The translations under genes were made by a program, and so were the position numbers. Below, in pieces: positions 17,845-30,300 of a stretch of DNA of 64,000 nucleotides. Origin of the DNA: Kaistella flava (ex Peng et al. 2021) (GTDB taxonomy: Bacteria > Bacteroidota > Bacteroidia > Flavobacteriales > Weeksellaceae); NCBI RefSeq assembly GCF_015191005.1, contig NZ_CP040442.1, forward strand, positions 2,108,001 through 2,172,000, given 5' to 3'. How positions within the stretch are numbered: position 1 is the stretch's first letter; every line of letters starts with the position of its first letter. The notes under the pieces were generated by a model, which worked only from the letters and a program-made list of their open reading frames with translations, was not told the DNA's origin and did not search any database.

Positions 17845-18265
17845 ATTGCGTTTATTGCTTTTTTTTAATATAATATTTAATGATTCCCGCACTATTATTT
17901 AAATCTACTTTTAACTAAATAATCCACAAGTGGCGAGGAGTATCATCGGTTGGCCTCCAACGGAGTTTCTAAAAAGAACTTCAGAAACCAGGGGCTATAG
18001 CCCAATCCGTAAATGCAGTCCACGGTAATTTTGATTCAAACGATTTGAATCACTCTGACACCATGGAGTTGCTCCTGAATACCTTTTTATTCAGGTAACA
18101 TCAGAGAAAGAAATGGGCTTTTGAAAAGAGAAGGGAGTAAATCGGCTTGATTCTTTTTGGAATATTTTTTCTCAGACAGCTCCGGCCGCGGAAAAAACAA
18201 AAGTAGTAAAAGTAATTTTTTCATCATTTTCTATTCACAGGTGTTTATAATTTTTATTTGACCAA
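17845..18265 (-). promoter_or_regulatory. Putative structured 5' leader RNA, copy 2
   Basis: Counterpart of 6480-6900, upstream of ATG 17844. The sense strand has CTCTGA/TCAGAG closing a 54-nt block (18106-18053), with a perfect CCTGAATA-AAAAGG-TATTCAGG hairpin and GGAG-CAA-CTCC inside. Further on are GGGCTATAGCCC, a GTTTCT/AGAAAC stem and CTCC-GTT-GGAG. The block GAGGCCAACCGATGATACTCC is identical to copy 1. The pattern fits a folded leader controlling the adhesin gene, but the class is unknown to me. Confidence 0.45.
18087..18227 (-). CDS. Possible leader peptide or gene-start remnant, 46 aa
   Basis: A short frame from ATG 18227 begins MMKKLLLLLLFF and contains SKKNQADLLP. Its stop TAA (18089-18087) falls inside the CCTGAATA hairpin of the leader, so its translation could affect folding of the hairpin. 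The equivalent frame in copy 1 ends earlier. Coding status is uncertain. Confidence 0.25.
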   Translation of the reverse strand: MMKKLLLLLLFFPRPELSEKKYSKKNQADLLPSLFKSPFLSLMLPE

Positions 18266-18285
18266 TTGGTCATTTAAAAACGCTA

Positions 18286-18293
18286 CAAATTTA
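18286..18293 (-). promoter_or_regulatory. Possible -7 promoter element TAAATTTG
   Basis: Matches the Bacteroidota -7 consensus TAnnTTTG, 59 nt before the short frame at 18227 and upstream of leader copy 2. No convincing -33 TTG at the usual distance; the other leader copy reads TAAATTAC here. Confidence 0.35.
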
Positions 18294-18849
18294 TATAAAA
18301 AAAAATGAAATTAATAAATAAACCAATTAATTAAAAACAATTAGTAGAATACTGCTAACAAGCACTTTACAACACCCCTATTAATCTATATTTCTTTAAA
18401 AAAAGCATTACTAATTCTCCAATCAACGACCTATAAGAAATAAAAATAGAATATCGCTAAAAAACATATAAAATAAATAGGTATTCCGCAACATAACCAA
18501 GGATTAATTAAGTAAAATATTAACATAAGAAATTATTAATGTTTATATTTTAAACAAATGAGAAATCATTAGAAAGAGTACTAAAGGAGAAAAGACGAGA
18601 GCCCTACAATCAGAATAGGATATTAAATACCGAAAACACCTCAGCTGTCAATTAAAAACGCAAAGAAAGTTAACCTTTTTTTGAATGTTGCGGCCACAAT
18701 CGAAGATCGGTAACATAAACGAATGGTATTAAAAAGAATCATATCCGCTGTCAGGAATGTTTACTTTTTAAATGTCAGGATTATTGTAAGAAGCATAGAT
18801 TCTCTTATTAAAGAGATAAAACTTGAAAATCAAAACCTCGCAATCGAAC

Positions 18850-18874
18850 AAAGCCGAACAATTATTCGGCTTTG
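18850..18874 (-). terminator. Intrinsic terminator (GCCG...CGGC hairpin)
   Basis: AAAGCCGAA pairs with TTCGGCTTT. It lies about 90 bp after the stop at 18961 and is the same type as the terminators of the neighbouring T9SS genes. The AT-rich stretch 18294-18849 before it shows no gene. Confidence 0.75.
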
Positions 18875-18960
18875 TTGTAACATAAAACGATATGACACTT
18901 TAGATCTTTCACACTGCAGTTAACACCCATCATCCAACATCAAGCATCAAACGATAATTT

Positions 18961-21900
18961 TTACTTCGTTATTTTCTTGGTCACAACACTTCCGTTCTGC
19001 GCACCAAGTGAAGCGAAAGTGATTTTCAAAACATAGATCCCGTTGAGGAAGTTGCTTGCATCGAGTCGGGTTTCTTTTTGGTTGGGCGTGAGTTTCTTCA
19101 TCAGTCTTCCGGAAGCGTCAAATACTTCAAGAGCTGAGATATTTTTAGCTGGAGATTTTACTACAAAATCATTTCCGTCCCGGTAAACAATGAGGTTATC
19201 TTTCAGAGAAGTACCTGTTGTGAGAAAAGTTTCCGGGTGATAGACGATTTCAAACCGGCCCTCTGTTAAACCTTCATTTGCGGTAAATCGGTAATTGGCT
19301 TCTGATAGATTAGTGAGGATGCCGGTTTGTTTGTCCTTTAAATAAACAGGTTGTCCGTTATCAAAAATCCCTTCTCTTTCCCCCAAAGAAAAGACATAGC
19401 TTCCAGTTGCGTAATGGCTGGTTCCTACTTTTACGACATCGGTCAGTTGCAATACCTCTTCCCGACCCTGAATTCCCAATCGCCGATCACCGAGCGTTGT
19501 AAAGAGCGCATCAACCCCTAAGCCGAATAACTCGGTATCATAATCAGCATCATAACCATTGGTTGCATCTTCAACATAGCCAATTAAAGTCGTAGTTACC
19601 ACCTGTAACGGAGTGGTTAAATGCAGCCAGTATCGGTTGATCGGCACGTCATTATCTTCCAGAGCTCCTTTATTAAAAAAGACCGAACTGGAGCCAACGG
19701 TTCGGATGGTATTTTTAAAGGTGAGGGTTCCGTTCTGTTTCGCTTTCACTATAAAGCCCTGTCCTACTTTAATAATTTTGGTGGGTGTAGCACTTTTAAT
19801 ATTGGCATTTGCTCCTAACGTGGCGGGAATTCCACCTGTCCCATTGAGTATTGCATAATTATTATAATAACCAGCTCCTGGGTAAGTGCTACCTTGCATG
19901 CCCGGACTGGGATTCAGGTTGGTCCAGAAATAAGCAACTTTATTGATGCGCATCGCATTATTGTTGGCCAACTGATAAAAATCAATATTGCTTGCATACG
20001 GGTTTCCGATCATATTATAACCGTTGCCCGCGGGAAGCGATTGGTATTCCAACGGGAAGGTCACTTCTCCGTTATTCGGGATACCTTTAAAAATCCCAGT
20101 AAAGACTTGCATGGGAGCTGGATCAGAAGCTGTTCCAACCGGATAATTATTGTTGGCTCTAATCGCATATCCTTTTGCAGCACTTTCGAAAACCCCAAGA
20201 TGATTGTTTCCGAAACTGTTGGTTAATGGGTTGATAACTTCAAACAAATCATCGCCTTCATTATAGGTGTAAAATCGTGTATCAATCGTTCCCGGGGAAA
20301 AGGTCTTCAGATTTTGACCTGAAACCGGCGAGGCCCAGTAAGTATAATCTAATCTTTTTAAATTAGAGTTGCGTTTAACAGTGAAAGTTCCATTCCCGGA
20401 GTTGGTATTGATTTCGTGAATCTGAACAAATGAAGCCTCATTTTCTACAATGACATGTCCATTATTTAAGAGCTGATCAGAAACAATGAAAGGACTGTCT
20501 TTTGAAACAGTTACGGTTGCATTATTAAGTTCGCATTGACAAACCTGCAGACTTCCTCCCCAAGCAGCAGTGTTATAATTTCCGTTAATAATTACCTTAT
20601 CCGTTTTCACAGGAGGAGAAGGCAACCATGCAGAACCATTCCAGACTTTCGGAACGAGACCGGTGCTAATCAATCTAATATCATCTAAAATCCAGGATTC
20701 ATGTGCTGCATTATCCTGCACCGCAATTCTTATTTTCAGCTGAGAAACTGCCGGCAGATTTTGAATCGACACTTCATTATACTGTTGAGCTGCATTGGCT
20801 TTAAAATAGGTCAAAAGATTATTAGCAGCATAATTTTTAACCCCTGTGATTTTTCCAGCATTGCCAAAACCCCAGGCGAGATTATCAGTATCTGAAACTA
20901 ATTTCGCCTGCTGATACCAGGTTGCTCCATTATCCGGACTTATTTCAACGAGCACGAAATCCATTTTATCAGCATCACTGGTCGCTGGTGTACCAGTGGC
21001 ATCGAAGGAGTCCATTCCGTTCGTATTACTTCCTAAAGAAAACGCCGCCACCTTAAAATAGAGCTCGATATTGGAATAAATGGAAGTATCAACGGGTTCA
21101 AAATCAAAGATGAGGGGTTTGAGTGAAGAATTCGGTTCACTGCCACCCTGAATCCTGAACCCGCGCAGACCTTCTGAATACAGATTATTGGTTGCAGGTT
21201 TGTCATTAGCACTGCTTTTACCGCTTATAAAACCGGTTTGAGGACCATACATCTCAGTATTATTAACCGTATAGGTGAGTTCTGTAAATTGCGGAATCGA
21301 TTCAAAACCTTGCTGGGCAATAATCACCTCCCCAGCAGCACCACAAAAATTAGCATTTCCGGCAATAGCGAAATCGTAGGGATTGCGAAGAGGATCATTG
21401 TTGGCAATAACAACTGTTACGGTTTTTAAACCAACAGTGGTAGGTGCAAACCGAACATCGAAGTCGACCGATTGTCCTTGTGCCAGTTCAGTGCCGGGCG
21501 CTGGATCATTAAGCACCGAAAAATCAATATCATTTGCGCCCGTCAAACTGATTTCTCCCAAAATTAAATTAGCACCACCTTTATTGGTAATGGTATATGT
21601 TTTCGTTTGGGAGTTTCCTAAATTTTGGGCAGCAAACAAGGTTCTGTTCAGACCGGAAGGAGTGGTACTTCCTTTGTTAATCGTGGTGGTACCGCCTGTC
21701 AATTTCATTTCTACTTTTGCCGGTAAAACCTGTCCCGAAACACCGACTAATCGGGTGACTGCAGATGGAGAGGTCAGGCTAATGGTTCCGGAATAAAAAC
21801 CTGCAGGTAACCCATTTTTTAAACGGATGTGAATAACTTTATTAGTAACGCCATTGGTTCCGCTTTTAGCAAAAACGACTTCCTGAAAAGGGAAAGCATT

Positions 21901-23814
21901 CCCACCGTCGTAGGCGGCATTCGAAGAAATTTCCCAGCCTGCAGATACAGATACCGTAAGATCGGAACCAAGGTCAGAACCATCAACCCTGAAACTTTGT
22001 GTAGGAGATGATGGCCCCTGCGCAAAATCGTAAGCGAAACCGGAGAATATTAGATTCTGTGGTAAGGTATTGATCAAAATGATAGGCTGAGTAACTACCG
22101 CTTTTACGGAAAAAACATATACTGTTTTATTAGGGTCATTACTGCCAATAAAAATGATTTCCGAATAAGTTCCTGGCGTTGTGCTGCTAAAAGAAACTGT
22201 AAAACTCTGGTTGGTAAAACCCGTCATTGGATTCACCGTTGGTTGAGCCGACACGGAAAACCCATGGGAACCATCCAACAAAGCGACGGCAGGATGATCT
22301 AAGATAAGGTCACCGCCACCTTTATTTTCGATAACAAATGTTTTCGAAACTACCGCTCCCGAGATGACAGATCCAAAATCAGTATTATTTGAAACAGCGG
22401 TCACGTCTGAGCCATCCGGAATATTATTTCCGTTTCCTTTGATTATAATATCCGGATAAGCAGATCCTGTATAACAAGTCCAGACAAGATCATCAATAAC
22501 GACCTGTTGATTTACAGCATTCCTAACTTCTATAAGAACAACTCCGGGAATATCAATATTATTGACGGTGAAAGTTTCCACCCCGGTATGATCCCAAGCT
22601 TGAGAGGTCGCCACCTTTGCTCCATTAATAAAGAGATGCACTTGTCTGTTTCCAGCGCCTGTGAAACCTTTCCTCAACTTACAGCTAAAACTTGAAATCC
22701 CGTTGGCAATAGCAGACGAGGCTAATTTACTGGTAGTTTTAGAAAATAGGATTCCTTTTCCATTAATGCCATAAATCCCTTCATTTCTTGCTTCTGTATA
22801 AGACCAGGTGATGAGATGATTACCCACAAAAGAGCCTGTTGTGTAGGAATTTGTGGCATTTGAATTAGAAAAATCTTCTGCATAATTACAGGGTGCTGCT
22901 AAGGTTGTCGCCGAAGCCTGTGGTGCACCGCCCAGTTTATAATCGATTGCAGTTCCCGAATTGGTATAAGGCCAGATTTTAAAATAATAAGTGGTAGCAG
23001 GACTGAAGCCAGACCCATTAAAACCTCTTGTTCCCTGTGCTACATTTTGGGAAACACTGCTGTTTGCTACCGGCATACCGTCGGCAGGGTCTGGTATTGC
23101 TGCAAAAGAAGTATCACTCCATCGAATAAGATAACCATCAGGTATTGGCTCCAACACCGAATCGATCCACTGGAGCGCAATAACATTATTAGCCAGGGTA
23201 CCACCAATAAAACCTGCTGGAAACTGGGCAGGCTCAGGCTTAATAAGAGAGGAAACTACCGAGCCGTTGAAGGTGAAATCATTGATACTGAAAGTTCCTC
23301 CCGGCGCAGATGCACCCCAGGCATAGATCCTAAAAGTAATGGAGGCTGTTCTGTTTTGGAAATTAGCAGCAGTCAAATTAATAGTTCCTCCTGTTTCCAA
23401 GGGTATAGCAATAGTAGTCCCAAAAGAATCAAGACTGGTACGTATGGCAAAATTTTTCGGTCCGGTACCGGATACTTGTGAAGAATAAACGAAACTTAAG
23501 AAATTAATCGAAAAGTTCGAATTGGGCGTAAGCATGAATTCGAAATAGTCATTTGCATCCAAATCTGCAGAATTCCAGCCAGTTGCATTATACCTGTCAT
23601 TTGCATTACTACCAATGACTCCTAAACCCCTTCCTATTCCGGTAACAGAAATATTATCATTAAAGGTTTGACCTTCAGTATAAGGATTACCAGTATTCGG
23701 ATTGGTGCCGGTAATTGGATTTGAAAAAATGCTTTGCGCAAAAAACAGATGACACGCAAAAAAGACATAAAAGAAAAACCCTCTTTTAAAAGGTAAAATT
23801 GTTTTCATAATCAT
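18961..23814 (-). CDS. T9SS type A sorting domain protein with FN3 and choice-of-anchor-D-like domains
   Basis: 1617 residues; the signal peptide is residues about 3-26 (FFFYVFFACHLFFAQ). A second ATG at 23808 (MKTILPFKRG) is equally possible. Order seen: a beta-sandwich (30-180), an FN3-like domain (about 196-308, with YLIRWSDTSFAAI and TTYYFKIWPYTNSG), a further beta-sandwich, and two choice-of-anchor-D-like domains (about 470-560, NTDFGSVISGAVVSKTF; about 695-805, SKTYTITNKGGANL-like with DFDVRFAPTTVGLKT). A larger jelly-roll-like domain follows, then the cluster's C-terminal cassette (LKRLDYTYWASPVSG, GYNMIGNPYASNIDF, KVGQGFIVKAKQ) and a type A sorting domain (GIYVLKI...VVTKKITK). Exported by T9SS by inference; function unknown. 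The sorting domain carries a short insert (FASLGAQNGS) also seen in modified form at the end of the 24375 protein. Confidence 0.9.
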   Translation of the reverse strand: MIMKTILPFKRGFFFYVFFACHLFFAQSIFSNPITGTNPNTGNPYTEGQTFNDNISVTGIGRGLGVIGSNANDRYNATGWNSADLDANDYFEFMLTPNSNFSINFLSFVYSSQVSGTGPKNFAIRTSLDSFGTTIAIPLETGGTINLTAANFQNRTASITFRIYAWGASAPGGTFSINDFTFNGSVVSSLIKPEPAQFPAGFIGGTLANNVIALQWIDSVLEPIPDGYLIRWSDTSFAAIPDPADGMPVANSSVSQNVAQGTRGFNGSGFSPATTYYFKIWPYTNSGTAIDYKLGGAPQASATTLAAPCNYAEDFSNSNATNSYTTGSFVGNHLITWSYTEARNEGIYGINGKGILFSKTTSKLASSAIANGISSFSCKLRKGFTGAGNRQVHLFINGAKVATSQAWDHTGVETFTVNNIDIPGVVLIEVRNAVNQQVVIDDLVWTCYTGSAYPDIIIKGNGNNIPDGSDVTAVSNNTDFGSVISGAVVSKTFVIENKGGGDLILDHPAVALLDGSHGFSVSAQPTVNPMTGFTNQSFTVSFSSTTPGTYSEIIFIGSNDPNKTVYVFSVKAVVTQPIILINTLPQNLIFSGFAYDFAQGPSSPTQSFRVDGSDLGSDLTVSVSAGWEISSNAAYDGGNAFPFQEVVFAKSGTNGVTNKVIHIRLKNGLPAGFYSGTISLTSPSAVTRLVGVSGQVLPAKVEMKLTGGTTTINKGSTTPSGLNRTLFAAQNLGNSQTKTYTITNKGGANLILGEISLTGANDIDFSVLNDPAPGTELAQGQSVDFDVRFAPTTVGLKTVTVVIANNDPLRNPYDFAIAGNANFCGAAGEVIIAQQGFESIPQFTELTYTVNNTEMYGPQTGFISGKSSANDKPATNNLYSEGLRGFRIQGGSEPNSSLKPLIFDFEPVDTSIYSNIELYFKVAAFSLGSNTNGMDSFDATGTPATSDADKMDFVLVEISPDNGATWYQQAKLVSDTDNLAWGFGNAGKITGVKNYAANNLLTYFKANAAQQYNEVSIQNLPAVSQLKIRIAVQDNAAHESWILDDIRLISTGLVPKVWNGSAWLPSPPVKTDKVIINGNYNTAAWGGSLQVCQCELNNATVTVSKDSPFIVSDQLLNNGHVIVENEASFVQIHEINTNSGNGTFTVKRNSNLKRLDYTYWASPVSGQNLKTFSPGTIDTRFYTYNEGDDLFEVINPLTNSFGNNHLGVFESAAKGYAIRANNNYPVGTASDPAPMQVFTGIFKGIPNNGEVTFPLEYQSLPAGNGYNMIGNPYASNIDFYQLANNNAMRINKVAYFWTNLNPSPGMQGSTYPGAGYYNNYAILNGTGGIPATLGANANIKSATPTKIIKVGQGFIVKAKQNGTLTFKNTIRTVGSSSVFFNKGALEDNDVPINRYWLHLTTPLQVVTTTLIGYVEDATNGYDADYDTELFGLGVDALFTTLGDRRLGIQGREEVLQLTDVVKVGTSHYATGSYVFSLGEREGIFDNGQPVYLKDKQTGILTNLSEANYRFTANEGLTEGRFEIVYHPETFLTTGTSLKDNLIVYRDGNDFVVKSPAKNISALEVFDASGRLMKKLTPNQKETRLDASNFLNGIYVLKITFASLGAQNGSVVTKKITK

Positions 23815-24278
23815 TTGGTTTTCAATACCAAATTTAGGAAAAACACGCAGTTTGAGAAGTACTCTGTTTCAGGGATTTCAGAGAGGGTGAAAAGGACAAA
23901 AAGACCGCCAACCTGCAGATGAAAAAGAGATTAAAGAAATCATTTGAAATCGATTCAACCTATTAAAAAATCAGTACGGAACGGCTTTAGCCTGCTTTCA
24001 AAACGGAAGTATAAAATTAGGCTTTAGTCAAAATTTAAAATAGGTTTTCATTGAAGTCTTTAATTTCTTTAATTCGATTATCGGGTTAAATCCCAGTACA
24101 AGAGATTTTACCTGCAAATAATTTTGTTGAAGCAACTACCCAATTAATGTTGATCGAACTCAGGTAATTTCGAAATGATGAGTAATCAGCGCAGAAGAAA
24201 AACAGCCACGCACAAAGATAAAAGAAACAGAGAGAAAGAAACCTATTCTTTAAAAATTCAACCCGAGCATTAAACAAC
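23815..24278. other. Intergenic region, nothing recognised
   Basis: AT-rich, about 460 bp. A 78-codon minus frame at 24086-24322 overlaps the terminator, has no homologue-like features and is not called. Confidence 0.5.
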
Positions 24279-24308
24279 AAAAAAGCCGAACAATTGTCCG
24301 ACTTTTTA
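24279..24308 (-). terminator. Intrinsic terminator (GCCG...CGGC-like hairpin)
   Basis: AAAAAGCCGAACAATTGTCCGACTTTTT with one mismatch, about 70 bp after the T9SS gene ending at 24375. Confidence 0.7.
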
Positions 24309-24374
24309 TTGATAATATACATTGACCTCTTACTTTGTAGATGGTATTTTTACATCTTACTTTCTACCTCGTAT

Positions 24375-27300
24375 CTACTTTACAATTTTCTTGGTAACCA
24401 CATTTCCTTTCTGATCATTGGGCGAAGCAGACGTGATTTTCAAAACATAGGTTCCGTTGACGAAGTTGCTTGCATCGATTCGTGTTTCTTTATGATTTGG
24501 ATTTAACTTGAGCAACAATCTTCCGGAAACATCATAAACTTCTACATCAGAAATTGTTTTGGTAGAAGATTTCACCACAAAATCATTACCATCGCGGTAG
24601 ATAATCAAGTTCTCTTTTGAAGAAGTATCTGTTCCAAGAACAATTTCAGGTTGGTATCTAATTTCAAAACGATTTTCGGTAAGCCCTGCATTGGCTGTAA
24701 AACGATATTCTTTTTCTGAAAGATTAGCGAGAATACCATTTGCTCTGTCTTTGAGATAAATATTTTGTCCGTTGGCAAAAACCCCTTCTGTCTCCTGAAG
24801 TGAGATTACATGATCGCCGGCGGTATAATGATTGGTTCCGATAGCAACAATATCGTTGGTATTCAAGGGAAACTGTCGTCCTTGTATACCTAATTTATAC
24901 TCATTTAGGATGGAGAAGATTGCATCTGAACTCATGCTTAACATAGGAGCATCATAGCTCAATTCAAAATTATTGGTTGCATTAGGAACATAAGCAACAA
25001 GAACCGTAGTGAAATCCTTGCTAGGGGTTGTTAATTTCAACCAGAATCGGTCTTTGCCTTCTTTTGTGTTTTTATCGAAAAATATACTGGAATCTGCACT
25101 TCTCACGCTGTTATTAAAAACTAAGTTTTGTCCGTTAGCGTTTGTTTTTGCTTTCACAATAAATCCTTGGCCCACTTTTATAATTCCAGTTGGTTTAACA
25201 TCACTACCTTGGGCAGCCCTTGTTCCCGAACCGTTTAGCATTGCATAATTATCATCCTTATAAGTTGTTCCACTTACATTTGCATTTACATTAGTCCAGA
25301 AATAGGCAACGTTTTCTAATACCGCACTGTTGAGTGTGTGTAAGCCTGATGCTCCATCAAAGCTGATATTAGAGGGGTACGGGTTCCCAACTAGATTATA
25401 ACCACCATCAGGGTGATTTGTAGCGCTATAAGAATAGGCTAATTTAAACTCTTGTACTCCATTATTCGGAGTTCCTATAAAATTACCCGTCCACTTATCC
25501 TTAGTATTAGATTGGGTATTGCTTGCGCGGATAGCGTATCCTTTAGCAGGAACAAAGTCGGCGTTAACATTGGTCACCGCAGTAAATAAATCGGTTCCTT
25601 CATTATATTCTAAAAATCTATTATTAAGAGTTCCTGGTGAGAAAGTCTTTAAAACTTGACCATTAACCGGTGACGACCAATACACATAATCTAAACGCTT
25701 GATATTAGCGATTCGCCTTACAGTGATTGCACCTGAATTTACAGCTTCATCGTTAATCTGCACCAAATTGGCATCACTTTCTACTACAAAATTGGCGATA
25801 CCGGCATTATTTATAATACCATTTGTAACGGTTAAGAGACCTTCTTTCATTATTATTAAACTTCCACCACTTTCTACTGTTATTGTGCCAACTATCACAT
25901 TAAATCCTGCAGGAATTTTAACTGCAGTACCATTTTTTATAACAATAGTACACGCATTTATATTTGATGTCTCGGAATAATCTGCAGCAAATATTGCAGA
26001 AGTTGAAGAATCTGGCTCTCCATTGCTCCAAGATACTCCATTCCAAGTGGTACTTTTAATGGTGATCGTTGCGATATTCGAAACACTCTCATCACAGTCA
26101 CCATTTTGTAAAACTGCTCTTATATAAGTAGTCGCATTTACAGGTCCAATTTCTGATCCAGTAAGAGTTGTTGTGAAATTTGAAATATTTTCGAAAGTTG
26201 TAAAATCCGCATCTGTAGATTTTTGCCAATGCAAAACTTTCCCTACACTTCCCGTTAATTGTAAGTCAGCAGATAGTGAATTCGTACAGATTTGTTGACT
26301 AGCATTTGATACTGTTCCTCCAACAGATGAAGGAAAAATATAAACTGGAATCACATTATCCACTGCCGAAAATCCATTTGCATCGCGAACAGTAAGTGTA
26401 TAATTTGTTGTTCCGACGGTAGTTGTTGGAATTTCAACCTCATCTGAGTTAGGCAATCCATTTGACCACATATACGTAAATGGTGCATCTCCACCAGAAA
26501 TTACTGCATCCATTGTATGGGTAGATCCAATACAGAAATCTCCATAACCATAAACTTCAAGAGTAAAATCTCCTGCTTTTAGACCTGTAAAGGAAGAAGT
26601 CTGTCCATTAGTTAAGGTAGCATTAGTTGCAACCAAAGTATTATTAGTCAATGCACCGAACTTAATCCAAGGATTTGTAGTTAAGTTAAAAGTTCCATTT
26701 AACTGTGCAGCAGAAATTTCTGTTTCTGCTCCAAGAATATCTAAAGCATCGTATTTTCCAGTAATCGTTGCAACCGCTCCCGTAATTCCGGTTTGAGTTA
26801 CATTCCAATACTTTCTCAAATAATTCTGAGAACTATTATTGTTTGGATGTTTTACGTTTTCAGCATTTACTCCTACAAAGGCATTAGAAAATGTTCCAGC
26901 AGTTATATTTACCGTAATTGGCGCATAACTTGGCGCGCCAGCTAATTCTCCAATTGGGAATAAATAACTTCCGACCCCTGTGAAAGGTCTGCGTACTACA
27001 CCAGTTCCGTCAGCTACAATCATTGTGTTTGTGCCAAAAGTTCCCACAACAGGATTAATTCCAAGAGTTAAATTTTTGTCACCTATAACTACATTTCCTT
27101 TTGTAAGTGTTAGTGTTCCACCAACAGCAATATCCTTCGCAAGAATAACTGCTCCTGCTTCTTTGTTTACAATTAAATTACTAAAGTTAATTGCAGCCGT
27201 TCCACCAATTGTTTGATCAGAAACACCAGCCAAATTGATTGTTTTCCCTGTAAAAGATACAAATTGATCTAGGGTCAGATTTCCTCTTACATTTAAAGTC

Positions 27301-30300
27301 GTTGAAGCAATTGTAGCTCCAGTTCCAGTAACTATTAAGTTATGATATCCACCTAATGAGTCTCCACCAACTGTAGGAATTACTTGATTTGTTCCTTTAA
27401 ATTCTATTGTGTTTGGAATTAAGGTTGTAAACATAGTTCCGTTATTTGTCAAAGTACCAGCGATGCTCATATAATTTCCATCTAAGGCATGAAGTCCAGC
27501 TCCAGCTGCAATTGTTAAATTATTAAAACTTGTGTTTCCAGCAATTGTAGCATCAGCATTTTTAAATGTCACCTTGCTTGTTCCGGTTCCAGGATTGAAA
27601 GTTCCGTTGTTTTGCCAAGCTCCCGCTCCACCAGATACTGTTAACTGAGCATCTGCTGGCACATTTACAGTTCCGCCTGCTTCAATGATAATCAATTGTA
27701 CGTTTGAATTAACATCAATGATAGGTGATCGATTAGAAGAACTGGAAACAATTGGAATAATTACCTTTGAATCTTCAGTTGGAGCATTATTAGGCGTCCA
27801 GTTCGCTATCGAATTCCATGAAGTACTCACTGAACCATTCCACGTTAAAACATTCGCTTCAGACTCGTCCAGGGTGATATATACTTTATCAAATGTAGGT
27901 TCAAAATACAAACTAATATCTGCATTAGTAATTTCCACCCAATTTTCGTCAGTATTATTGTTGGAACGTCCTTGATCAAATGTAGTTACTGGCACAGTTG
28001 TCTTATGTCCCCAAAAAACCAATTTAGATTCTACATTGCTATTTAATTCACTATCTAAATAATGCTGACGAATAATGGCTTTTGTACCAACCGCACCTGT
28101 TTGAATAATATCAAATTGGCGTAGAATTGTTCCTGCTTTCCAAGTTGGCGCTACACCAATTGTCAATTTTGCACTCATCGAAGTAGGAAGTGTTCCTGCT
28201 GGAGGGAAAGTAATTGAAGAATTTGGATGTCCAAAAGTGTATAATTTATTTGTCGTGAAATAATTTCTTCTAATGATTCCAGTCACATCACCAATTCCTG
28301 TATTTGTTCCATCTGGTCCCATCGTTAAGGTAAAAGCACCCATATCTAAACTTCCTTTTGTTGAACTTGCATTTGCGGCTGGCAAATCTAGTTTACCATT
28401 CACAGTAACATCGGCAGCTGCAGTTGTTCCAGCAGTTGATGATAATGTTAAATTGTTATAAGTCCCAGCAACTAATGTTTGAGCTGCAGAAGTTGCATTC
28501 ATGTTCAGAATACCAGTACCTCCCCAAGTTTTGCCTGAAGCAAAAGGAGTTGCAGTTGTATTTTGTATTCGGATTATTCCATTGTTCTGAATAGAAGTTA
28601 AATTTCCAGATAATATGTTTGTTCCTAAATTTAAAGTTTGTTGCTCATCAACTCTTAAAAGTTGGTTTACAGAAAAACCATCTTGAACGGTAACTGAATT
28701 TGCAGTCGCTCCTATTAAACTGAAAGAGTCAAAAAGATTGGTTGTTCCAGGAGTCGTCTGATCAAAACTTAAAAAAGGATTTAGATTTCCTCTTACAACC
28801 AATTTACTGGTTGCTCCACCGGTTAAACCATTTGCAATAGTATTTTCCACTTTTCCAGCAATGGTTAAAGTTTTTTCTTTAATTGCTAATTTACCACCAT
28901 TAAAAAGTAATCTATTTTGAACAGATAAATCATTTGATAAACTTGCATTTCCTTGCAAAACGAAATCTTCAGCAATTCCATCAAAAGATGCAAATGTTGT
29001 TGTCGGGTTGGCAATTACCTCAATATCATCAATCCCAAATTCATCTTGTGCTCCAGTTCCTGAAACTAATGATCCTGACCATCTAATATAATAGTAAGCA
29101 TTATTAGCTATATTTCCTGTCGGAATTGTAACAACTCTATAATAGGCTTTCCAACCCGGAGCTAAATCTGCTGTAGTTGGTGAATCAACATCTGCTATAA
29201 TCTGATCTGTATATGTTCCAGTTGCAGATGAACTGTAGCTAAAGCGAATTCTACTAGAAGCTGCTTGATCATTATATACATATACTTTGTATCCAATACT
29301 AGCGCTTGTCATTGTTGCGCCAGTTTGATTCTGAATTCTTAAAGTAATTGATCCTGGATTAAAATCAGCAGAAGTTCCAGTACCACCAGGCTGAATTCCT
29401 AAGGTGTAGTTTGGATTATTAGAATTTCCAACATTAAACGCATAGATTCCTGTATCGTCTTCCTCACCATCGGAAGGACCATTTTCGTAACTACTGTCTT
29501 CTACACTGTTTCCAGCAAAAGCAATATTTCCACCTGAGAATCCTGAAAACGCCCAAGAATTTGAATCCAGCTGTCCGCTTTCAACAATTTTAGACATTCC
29601 AATTCCTTGAAACGTATCAAGATTGACTCCATCAACGGTATCGTCAAAGTTTATTTTATAAGAGGTATTTGCTAACTTAACTTGCAAACCAGCTGGACTA
29701 TTTAAAGTAGTCGTGTTTCCAGTTGCGCCATCTGAACGATAATTTTCGGTAGCAGGAAGACCATTAAATTCTACAATCGAAATATGATAAACTGTGCTTG
29801 GCTGCAGACCTGTGATTTGAACAGAAGTTCCAGCTCCTTTATAAGCCACAAAGTTTCCCGTTCCAATTTGAGAGCCCGTTCCAAAAGCAGCATTTGCATT
29901 ATAGGTAATACCATCTGAAGGAAGTGTGCTTACTGCGGCTGCTTCTTTAATAAGTACTAATCTTTGAGCTCCATTTCCGCCGATCCAATTTAATTTGAAT
30001 CCAGTTGATGTTATGTTGGTAAATGAAACGCCAGTTGCATTTGAAGTTGGTTCGGCAGCAAATACGCGTCCTGAAACCGCAACTAGTTTAGTTAATGCAT
30101 TCGGGGAAGCATGTGAAATATTTCCAGTATAGTTTCCTGCAGGAGCAGAATTTTTAATTCGGGCACGTAAAGTTATCGGTTGTCCTGTAAGTGTGCCTTG
30201 ACCTTCAGTGTAGGGCAATGTCAAAAAAGAATAGTAATTTATTCCATCAACAGAAATTTCAAAATTTACAGGAGCAGTCACAGTTGCGCCAGCATTTAAA

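Noticed and set aside
13439..17868. Plus-strand frames of 66-251 codons opposite the giant gene at 11422-17844
   Set aside because: Long stop-free shadows caused by the repetitive Thr/Gly-rich codons of the real gene; no motifs or starts.
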